This document shows positions 1 to 5,378 of a DNA stretch of 5,842 nucleotides, one piece after another. A program made the position numbers and the translations under genes. The notes below the pieces were generated by a model that was not told the origin of the DNA, ran no database searches, and worked only from the letters and a program-made list of their open reading frames with translations. This DNA comes from Candidatus Sulfopaludibacter sp. SbA3. Its GTDB lineage: Bacteria; Acidobacteriota; Terriglobia; Bryobacterales; Bryobacteraceae. Position 1 is the stretch's first letter. Every line of letters starts with the position of its first letter. The DNA is taken from NCBI GenBank assembly GCA_945900935.1, contig CAMDKT010000405.1:1-5842 (forward strand), read 5' to 3'.

Positions 1-1
1 A

Positions 2-2557
2 GACTGGGCGAAAATGATCGAGCATCGCGCCACGCTCGCCCTTCGCCAGTTGGAACTGATCGGCGAGTCCGGCGCCGCCCCCTCGGTCTACATTTCCACG
101 CGGCCATCCATCGCTTTCCATGGCGATCTGCGAGCCGCGGTTGGCGAAACGCGCACGCTGGTCGAGCAGAAAAACCGCGTCGTCTATTTCGCGCCCGCAG
201 TGGGCGAAGTCGAGCGCCTCGCCGACATTCTGCACGAGTATCAAGTGCCGTTCCAATTGGCGCTCGATCCCGGCGACCACCCCTCGCCCTATCTGGCCGA
301 ACGCGCCCGCCTGTTTGGCTCCACCGCCAACACGATGCTCGCCCGCGGCCTCATCCGCCGCGGCACCACGTTTGTGGACGCGCGCGTCACGGTGATCGGC
401 AGCGAAGATCTCTTCGACCCCTCCGATCTGGCCGTCTCCCCAGCCATTAATCAAGGCGCAGCGGCGGCCTTCGCCTCCGACATCGCCGATCTCAAAGTGG
501 GTGACTTTGTCGTCCACGTCACCCACGGCGTCGGCAAATTCCTTGGCATCAAAGAACTCGCCCAAGGCGAAGATCAGAAGGGCGATTTTCTGCTGCTGGA
601 ATACGCCGGCGAGGCGAAGCTCTACGTTCCCATGACGCGGCTCGACCTCGTCCAGAAGTACCGAGGCGCGGGCGAGCAGAAGCCATCCGTGGACCGTCTC
701 GGCGGCGTAACCTGGGCCAGGACCAAGACGCGCGTCAAAGCGAAAATGCGCGACATGGCCGAAGAGCTTTTGAAGCTCTACGCCGCGCGCAAAATGTCGG
801 AGGGTTTTGCCTACTCGCCCGATTCCAACTGGCAGCGCGAGTTCGAAGACGCCTTTGAATACGCTCCAACGACGGATCAGTTGCAAGCCGTCAGCGAGAT
901 CAAACGCGACCTCGAGCGGGCGCAGCCGATGGACCGCCTGCTGTGCGGTGACGTCGGCTTCGGCAAGACGGAAGTCGCCATGCGCGCGGCCTTCAAAGCA
1001 CTCGGCGACGGCAAGCAGGTAGCTGTGTTGACGCCAACCACGGTGCTCTGCTTCCAGCATTTCGAATCCTTCAAACGCCGCTTCGCCAGCTTCCCCGTTC
1101 GCGTGGAAATGCTCAGCCGCTTCCGCTCCGCCGCCGAAACCAAGCAGGTTCTGGAAGATCTGAAGTTTGGCAAAGTGGACATCGTCATCGGCACGCACCG
1201 GATCTTGTCGAAGGATGTCGAATACGCCGACCTCGGCCTCCTCGTCGTTGACGAAGAGCAGCGATTCGGCGTCCGCCACAAAGAACGCCTCAAAGACATT
1301 CGCAAGAACATCGACGTGCTGACAATGAGCGCGACGCCGATTCCGCGCACGCTGCACATGTCGATGCTCGGCCTGCGCGATATGTCTGTGATTGAAACCC
1401 CGCCCAAAGACCGTTTGGCCATCCAGACCACCGTGGCGATCTTCAACGAAGATCTGGTGAAGGCCGCCATTGAGACCGAAGTCCTGCGCGGCGGGCAGGT
1501 TTATTTCGTTCACAACCGCGTCGAGACGATTTATCAGCGGGCCACGTGGCTGCAGAACGCGATGCCGCAAGTGCGCGTCGGCGTGGGCCACGGGCAGTTG
1601 CCGGAAGCCGAACTGGAGCGCGTGCTGCTCGGCTTCATGAAGCACGAGTACGACGTGTTCGTCTGCACCACGATTGTCGAAAACGGCTTGGATATTCCGC
1701 TCGCGAACACCATCATCATCGAGAACGCCGAGCGCCACGGACTGTCGGAGTTGTATCAATTGCGCGGGCGAGTGGGCCGGTCGAATCGCCGCGCTTACGC
1801 CTACTTGCTGGTGCCGCCCAATACGGAGCTATCGGAAGTCGCGCGCAAACGCCTGGCCGCGCTCCGCGAGTTCAGCGACCTGGGCGCGGGCTTCAAAATC
1901 GCGGCGCTCGATTTGGAACTGCGCGGCTGTGGAAGCCTGCTCGGCGGAGAGCAGCACGGCCACATTGAGTCCGTCGGCTTCGACACGTATTTGAAGCTGC
2001 TCGATTCCATGGTGCGCGAATTGAAGGGCGAAGATATGCCGCCGGAAATCCATTCCACCATCACGCTCGGCGTCGATCTCCGCATTCCCAACACCTATAT
2101 CGGCGAAGAAATCCAGCGGCTGCGCACGTACAAAAAACTCGCCGGCGTAGAAAATGCGTCGGAGCAGCAACGGGTGCTCGATGAGATGGCCGACCGCTAT
2201 GGGCCAGTGCCGGACATGGTGCGCCAACTGGCAGAGTTTTCTCTTCTCCGGGCCATCGCGCAACGGCTGGGCGTGGAGTCCATCGACCGCCGGCAAGGGT
2301 TCTTCAACCTGAAAATTCACCCGGAGGCCCGCATCAGCCCGGAGAATTTGATGGCTCTAGTCGCCGGTACGCCGGGGTGTCAATTCACGCCGGCCGGCGT
2401 GCTGCGCATGCCCGCCGATCCGTGGCCGACATCGAAGCCGGAGGCCATGCTGCGGCACTTGCAGGAGTGTTTGCGAAAGCTTGATCCGGGGCCGGTGACG
2501 CCCACCGGGACACACCGGGACCGTATCGGCACACCCGAAACATCTGTAACCCGTTGA
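2..2557 (+). CDS. mfd: Transcription-repair coupling factor Mfd (5'-truncated by the window edge)
   Basis: Mfd is a cytoplasmic ATP-driven DNA translocase that pushes stalled RNA polymerase off damaged template and recruits UvrA for nucleotide excision repair. The frame is open from base 2 (codons D-W-A-K precede the ATG at 14), so that ATG is internal. Numbering from it: residues 1-150 are the end of the UvrB-homology region; about 160-218 is the CarD-like RNA-polymerase-interacting domain (VVHVTHGVGKFLG, then KLYVP); 312-320 is Walker A (GDVGFGKTE); 413-416 is the DEEQ box; 439-445 is SATPIPR; 495-541 and 551-561 cover the Mfd/RecG-type translocation region; 582-589 is motif VI (QLRGRVGR). 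The C-terminal TRCF domain follows, about 680-800. In E. coli Mfd (1148 aa) Walker A lies near residue 626, so roughly 310 residues are missing upstream. All helicase motifs look intact. The last 25 or so residues form a low-complexity Pro/Thr/Arg tail. The surA-like gene follows after 48 bases. Confidence 0.97.
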   Translation, partial: DWAKMIEHRATLALRQLELIGESGAAPSVYISTRPSIAFHGDLRAAVGETRTLVEQKNRVVYFAPAVGEVERLADILHEYQVPFQLALDPGDHPSPYLAERARLFGSTANTMLARGLIRRGTTFVDARVTVIGSEDLFDPSDLAVSPAINQGAAAAFASDIADLKVGDFVVHVTHGVGKFLGIKELAQGEDQKGDFLLLEYAGEAKLYVPMTRLDLVQKYRGAGEQKPSVDRLGGVTWARTKTRVKAKMRDMAEELLKLYAARKMSEGFAYSPDSNWQREFEDAFEYAPTTDQLQAVSEIKRDLERAQPMDRLLCGDVGFGKTEVAMRAAFKALGDGKQVAVLTPTTVLCFQHFESFKRRFASFPVRVEMLSRFRSAAETKQVLEDLKFGKVDIVIGTHRILSKDVEYADLGLLVVDEEQRFGVRHKERLKDIRKNIDVLTMSATPIPRTLHMSMLGLRDMSVIETPPKDRLAIQTTVAIFNEDLVKAAIETEVLRGGQVYFVHNRVETIYQRATWLQNAMPQVRVGVGHGQLPEAELERVLLGFMKHEYDVFVCTTIVENGLDIPLANTIIIENAERHGLSELYQLRGRVGRSNRRAYAYLLVPPNTELSEVARKRLAALREFSDLGAGFKIAALDLELRGCGSLLGGEQHGHIESVGFDTYLKLLDSMVRELKGEDMPPEIHSTITLGVDLRIPNTYIGEEIQRLRTYKKLAGVENASEQQRVLDEMADRYGPVPDMVRQLAEFSLLRAIAQRLGVESIDRRQGFFNLKIHPEARISPENLMALVAGTPGCQFTPAGVLRMPADPWPTSKPEAMLRHLQECLRKLDPGPVTPTGTHRDRIGTPETSVTR
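2501..2520 (+). repeat. Two-copy 10-base tandem repeat in the 3' end of mfd
   Basis: Two adjacent units, CCCACCGGGA and CACACCGGGA, match at 9 of 10 bases. Because 10 is not a multiple of 3, the copies are read in different frames and encode unlike residues in the Mfd tail. Together with the low-complexity protein sequence this suggests a drifting, unconstrained C-terminal extension. Two copies could also arise by chance. Confidence 0.35.
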
Positions 2558-2594
2558 TTCCCCGTTTTGGCCGGAGGCTTGCACGAGGTATTAT

Positions 2595-2600
2595 AGGAGA
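2595..2600 (+). promoter_or_regulatory. Shine-Dalgarno site of the surA-like gene
   Basis: AGGAGA lies 5 bases upstream of the ATG at 2606. It is the best ribosome binding site in the window and fixes the start of the surA-like gene. The other genes here have weak or no recognisable Shine-Dalgarno sequences. Confidence 0.75.
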
Positions 2601-2605
2601 AGCTT

Positions 2606-3745
2606 ATGCCGCACCGTTTCCTGTTGCTCTGTATCGCCGCCGCGACCGTCCTGCCCGCCGCTGACCCGATTGTCATCGAACAAATCGTTGCCAAAGTGAA
2701 CGGCGAGATTATCACCCGCTCCGAACTGGAGCGAATGAAACGCGGCATGGCCGAAGAGATGAAGGCCAATAACGCCAACGCCGCCGACATCGCCAAGGCG
2801 ATTCAGGACCGCGGAAAAGACTTCCTTCGCGAAAAAATCGACACCATGCTGCTGGTGCAAAAAGGCCGCGATCTCACGATCAATCTGGACCCTGACGTCA
2901 CGAAATATATCGCCGACCTCCAGCGCAAATCCAAGATCGCCGACGCCGACAAATTTCAAGCCTACATACGGGAAAATACCGGCATGCCCTATGAAGATTA
3001 CCGGGCGGAAATCAAGAACAACATGCTGACGCGCCGCGTCATCGGCCAGGAAGTCAGCTCCAAAATCGTCATTCCGAAAGCGGAACTGCGCAAGTTCTAC
3101 GACGAACACAAGAACGACTATCAGCGCGAAGAACGCGTGTTCCTGCGCGAGATTTTCCTGACGTTGGATGGCAAAGCCGAGGCGGAAAAACTGGCCGTGG
3201 AGAAGAAGGCCAAGGACCTCGTCGCCCGCGCGCGCAAGGGCGAAAAATTCAATGAATTGGCGCGCGATAACTCCGATTCCGAAACGGCGAAGAGTGAAGG
3301 CGAACTGCCGCCGTCCAAAAAAGGCGAGTTGCGGAAAGAGCTGGAAGATAAAGTTTGGGCCGCGAAGAAGAACGAAATCCTGGAACCGATTCCCTTCCCC
3401 AACGGCTGGCTGATTTTGAAAGTGGATGAACATCATCAGGCCGGGCTTGCCGAATTCGAAGAGGTGGAAAGCGAAGTGATGAACCGGCTTTTTGAACCGC
3501 GCATGCAGCCCGCCGTGCGAGAATACCTCACCAAATTGCGTAGCGACGCCTTCCTGGAGATTCGGGAAGGCTACGTGGACACCGCCGCCGCCGCTGGCAA
3601 ATCAACGCGCTGGAGCGATCCGATGCAGTTGAAGCCGGAGACCGTCACCCGCGCCGAAGTGGCCAACCAAAAGCGCCGCAAGCGCCTGCTCTTCGTTCCG
3701 GTGCCCCGCACTTCCACCGGGAATGTTTCCACTTCGAAGTCATAG
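2606..3745 (+). CDS. Exported SurA-like peptidyl-prolyl isomerase / periplasmic chaperone
   Basis: The product is a 379-residue periplasmic foldase of the SurA/PpiC (parvulin) group, whose members bind unfolded outer-membrane proteins. Residues 1-19 look like a Sec signal peptide: HR, then a hydrophobic core from F5 to L16, with a likely cut near A18/A19. Residues 22-150 resemble the SurA N-terminal chaperone domain, opening with the hallmark IVAKVNGEIITRSEL. Residues about 174-276 form one parvulin-like domain containing FNELAR-NSD and a G-W-L-I-L-K-V ending. A helical segment (277-315) and a basic tail (KRRKR at 356-360) follow. E. coli SurA (428 aa) has two parvulin domains; only one is seen here. 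The usual active-site histidines (HIL near the domain start, GxHI near its end) appear as E182 and L269, so catalysis is doubtful and a chaperone role is more likely. The start is supported by AGGAGA and the signal peptide. The gene sits 48 bases after mfd and 28 before the HD-domain gene. Confidence 0.88.
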   Translation: MPHRFLLLCIAAATVLPAADPIVIEQIVAKVNGEIITRSELERMKRGMAEEMKANNANAADIAKAIQDRGKDFLREKIDTMLLVQKGRDLTINLDPDVTKYIADLQRKSKIADADKFQAYIRENTGMPYEDYRAEIKNNMLTRRVIGQEVSSKIVIPKAELRKFYDEHKNDYQREERVFLREIFLTLDGKAEAEKLAVEKKAKDLVARARKGEKFNELARDNSDSETAKSEGELPPSKKGELRKELEDKVWAAKKNEILEPIPFPNGWLILKVDEHHQAGLAEFEEVESEVMNRLFEPRMQPAVREYLTKLRSDAFLEIREGYVDTAAAAGKSTRWSDPMQLKPETVTRAEVANQKRRKRLLFVPVPRTSTGNVSTSKS

Positions 3746-3761
3746 CCTGCTAACCTGAAAT

Positions 3762-3773
3762 CCGATATCTCGG
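3762..3773 (+). other. Small hairpin abutting the start codon of the yhaM-like gene
   Basis: CCGA-TATC-TCGG forms a 4-base stem with a 4-base loop and ends directly against the ATG at 3774. No Shine-Dalgarno sequence lies in the 28-base gap, so the hairpin occupies the place where one would be expected. A stem this short is common by chance. Translation may instead depend on coupling to the upstream gene or on an SD-independent start. Confidence 0.3.
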
Positions 3774-4853
3774 ATGAAATTATTCGCCAACGAACTCGAA
3801 GCCAACCAGCAAGTCCAGACGACTTTCCTGGTTTTGAACAAGGATGTCCGTCAGAAAAAGACGGGTGAACCTTACCTCTCCCTAGTGTTGGGGGACAAGA
3901 CGGGCGAAATTGACGCCAAAATGTGGGACGGCGTCGCCGAGATCGTCGACACGTTCGAGCGCAACGATTACGTCAAGATTCGCGGCCAAGCCACGGTCTA
4001 TCAGAACAAGCTGCAACTGCGCGTCGACCGCCTGATGCGCGCCGACGAACGCGACGTGGAACCGGCCGACTATTTTCCCGCCTCCAAACGCGATCGCGAC
4101 GAAATGTACGCCGAGTTAATGGGCTACATCGACACCATGCGCAATCCGCATTTGAAGGCGCTGTTGGAGGCGTTCTTCGCCGACACCGAAATCGCGCGCC
4201 GCTACAAAACGGCCCCGGCGGCAAAGACCATTCACCATGCCTGGATCGGCGGTTTGATTGAACACGTGCTGTCGCTGATGACTTTGGCGCGGTTCACCGC
4301 CCGCCATTATCCGGAAGTCGATGAAGACCTGCTTCTCACCGGCGTTGTCCTCCACGACATCGGCAAGATCCACGAACTGACGTATGACCGCGGGTTCGGC
4401 TATTCCGATGAAGGGCAGTTGATCGGTCATATTCTCATCGCGCTGCGAATGCTGGATGAAAAGATCCGCGAAGTGCCCGGCTTCCCGCCGAAGTTACGCC
4501 TGTTGGTGGAGCATCTCATCGCCAGCCATCACGGCGAAATGGCGTTCGGCTCGCCGAAGGTACCGTGCTTCCTGGAGGCCATGCTGCTGCATCATCTCGA
4601 CAACCTCGATTCGAAGATGGAGACGGTTCGGACGATTGTGAAGCGCGATGCACTGCTCGACGGTAACTTCACCGGCTACGCCCCGATGCTCGAACGGAGC
4701 CTGCTGAAGAAGGAGCGTTTCCTGGCCGAGGAACAGGTCACCCCGCCCGCGCCGCGGCCGGTGGTGCCTGCCCCAAAACAAGGGAAGCCCGTGCCGACTA
4801 CAGGCTCGCTCTTCGGAGACAAACTGAGCTCCGCGCTGGACGACGGGAAATAG
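3774..4853 (+). CDS. OB-fold and HD-domain protein, YhaM-like 3'-5' exoribonuclease
   Basis: The 359-residue product matches the layout of Bacillus subtilis YhaM (about 314 aa), a metal-dependent 3'-5' exoribonuclease that can also act on single-stranded DNA. Residues 12-90 look like an OB-fold nucleic-acid-binding domain (LSLVLGDKTGEIDAKMWD, then VKIRGQATVYQNKLQL). Residues about 150-290 form an HD domain with likely metal ligands H164, the H194-D195 pair in HDIGK, H219 in EGQLIGHI, H252/H253 in SHHGE, and D276 in HHLDNLDSK. Residues 322-343 are a Pro-rich linker before a short tail, GSLFGDKL. The start is the first ATG after an in-frame TGA at 3756 and it aligns with the family N-terminus, although no Shine-Dalgarno sequence precedes it. 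The blaI-type gene starts 4 bases after the stop, which argues for co-transcription. Family membership is firm. Exonuclease activity is inferred, and other HD phosphohydrolase substrates cannot be excluded. Confidence 0.88.
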   Translation: MKLFANELEANQQVQTTFLVLNKDVRQKKTGEPYLSLVLGDKTGEIDAKMWDGVAEIVDTFERNDYVKIRGQATVYQNKLQLRVDRLMRADERDVEPADYFPASKRDRDEMYAELMGYIDTMRNPHLKALLEAFFADTEIARRYKTAPAAKTIHHAWIGGLIEHVLSLMTLARFTARHYPEVDEDLLLTGVVLHDIGKIHELTYDRGFGYSDEGQLIGHILIALRMLDEKIREVPGFPPKLRLLVEHLIASHHGEMAFGSPKVPCFLEAMLLHHLDNLDSKMETVRTIVKRDALLDGNFTGYAPMLERSLLKKERFLAEEQVTPPAPRPVVPAPKQGKPVPTTGSLFGDKLSSALDDGK

Positions 4854-4857
4854 ACTT

Positions 4858-5244
4858 ATGGCGCGCCGTTCCGGGCATTCTCCGCTCCCGCCGCAACTGG
4901 AAATGGCGTGCCTCGGGGTACTTTGGACCATGCGCGAAGGGACTGTAAAGGACGTGGCCGTCGCCTTGGCCCCGCGCCAGGCGTTCGCCTACACCACAGT
5001 TATGACGCTGCTCGAACGGCTCGTCAAACGTGGCCATCTCACTCGCCGCAAATCGGGCCGAAGCTTCGTCTACGCGCCCGCGCAAAACCCGGCGGAATTG
5101 CGGGAGATCGCCATCGACGAATTGGCGCGCGACTACTTCGGAGGCTCCCGAAAATCGCTGCGGGAATGGCTCGACGGAGCGCCCGCCGTCCAGTCAGAAT
5201 CGGAAGAACCGGCAATCGAGCGCATCGACACCGCGCTGCTCTAA
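4858..5244 (+). CDS. BlaI/MecI/CopY-family transcriptional repressor
   Basis: This 128-residue protein is the usual size for a Penicillinase_R family repressor, which binds operator DNA as a dimer and is released by proteolysis or a ligand. Residues 10-72 form the winged helix: LPPQLEMACLGVLW (helix 1), GTVKDVAVALA (helix 2), AYTTVMTLLERLVKRG at 44-59 (recognition helix, strongly family-typical) and LTRRKSGRSFVYAPA (wing). Residues 78-105 resemble the C-terminal dimerisation helices, followed by an acidic tail. No cysteine or histidine cluster suggests the copper-binding CopY subtype. BlaI regulators are often paired with a BlaR1-type M56 membrane peptidase; none follows here. The gene starts 4 bases after the yhaM-like stop, with only a weak purine stretch (GGGAAA at 4845-4850) as a possible ribosome site. 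Its targets are unknown. The palindrome at 5311-5346 is a candidate operator. Confidence 0.9.
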   Translation: MARRSGHSPLPPQLEMACLGVLWTMREGTVKDVAVALAPRQAFAYTTVMTLLERLVKRGHLTRRKSGRSFVYAPAQNPAELREIAIDELARDYFGGSRKSLREWLDGAPAVQSESEEPAIERIDTALL

Positions 5245-5246
5245 TC

Positions 5247-5272
5247 GGGATGCTCGCATCTTCTTTCATTTG
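5247..5272 (+). terminator. Weak terminator-like hairpin after the BlaI-family gene
   Basis: GATG-CTCG-CATC (5249-5260) can pair as a 4-base stem, extended by two G-T wobble pairs (5247-5248 with 5261-5262). The T-rich stretch CTTTCATTTGTT follows. It lies just after the stop at 5242-5244 and before an AT-rich promoter-like gap, the expected place for the end of the transcription unit. The stem is short and the T tract interrupted, so it may be only partly effective or not a terminator. Confidence 0.3.
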
Positions 5273-5310
5273 TTGCAGTTCCATTTTTTCATAGATACCG
5301 CTCCCAAAAG

Positions 5311-5346
5311 TTGTATCGCAACTACATTAAAATTAGTTAGATACAA
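5311..5346. promoter_or_regulatory. Long imperfect palindrome, candidate operator/promoter region of the receptor gene
   Basis: The outer arms TTGTATC (5311-5317) and GATACAA (5340-5346) are perfect inverted repeats. The inner arms AACTA (5320-5324) and TAGTT (5334-5338) also pair, with 2 and 1 unpaired bases between the inner and outer arms, and ATT/AAT adds a third short match around an AAs-rich centre. The site lies in the AT-rich gap 33 bases before the receptor start. TACAAT (5342-5347) matches the -10 consensus at 5 of 6 positions and overlaps the right arm, but I find no good -35 element at the usual spacing. TGTA (5312-5315) and TACA (5323-5326, 5342-5345) are present; such half-sites occur in known BlaI/MecI operators, but not at the compact spacing seen there. 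It lacks the GC-rich stem and T-run of a terminator. Operator function is inference. Confidence 0.4.
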
Positions 5347-5378
5347 TTTGCGGTGTGTACTCCCCGTGCTTAGAATAT

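Noticed and set aside
877..2320. Minus-strand open frames of 163-197 codons opposite mfd
   Set aside because: They lie fully inside the strongly conserved mfd frame, show no known motifs, and are expected in GC-rich DNA.
2567..2594. Possible promoter TTGGCC - 16 bases - TATTAT before the surA-like gene
   Set aside because: The -10 match is fair, but transcription would begin near 2601, removing the AGGAGA ribosome site at 2595-2600 from the message. It may still be chance sequence in a GC-rich context.
2606..2662. Lipoprotein signal in the SurA-like protein (LLLC at residues 6-9)
   Set aside because: The residue before the cysteine is Leu rather than Gly/Ala/Ser, and the cysteine falls inside the hydrophobic core, too close to the N-terminus. 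A signal peptidase I site near residues 18-19 fits better.
2591..3436. 281-codon open frame on the minus strand opposite the surA-like gene
   Set aside because: Its product is a Phe/Val/Gly-rich string of the kind produced by reading the complement of a Lys/Glu-rich gene. It has no recognisable domain, and the + strand frame has a ribosome site, signal peptide and clear family motifs.
5311..5350. Reading the palindrome as an intrinsic terminator
   Set aside because: The arms are AT-rich, the stem has bulges, and only three T bases follow before G. An operator or chance origin fits better.
5348..5376. Possible promoter TTGCGG - 17 bases - TAGAAT before the receptor gene
   Set aside because: Transcription would start at about 5383, inside the signal peptide codons, which is incompatible with the well-supported ATG at 5379.
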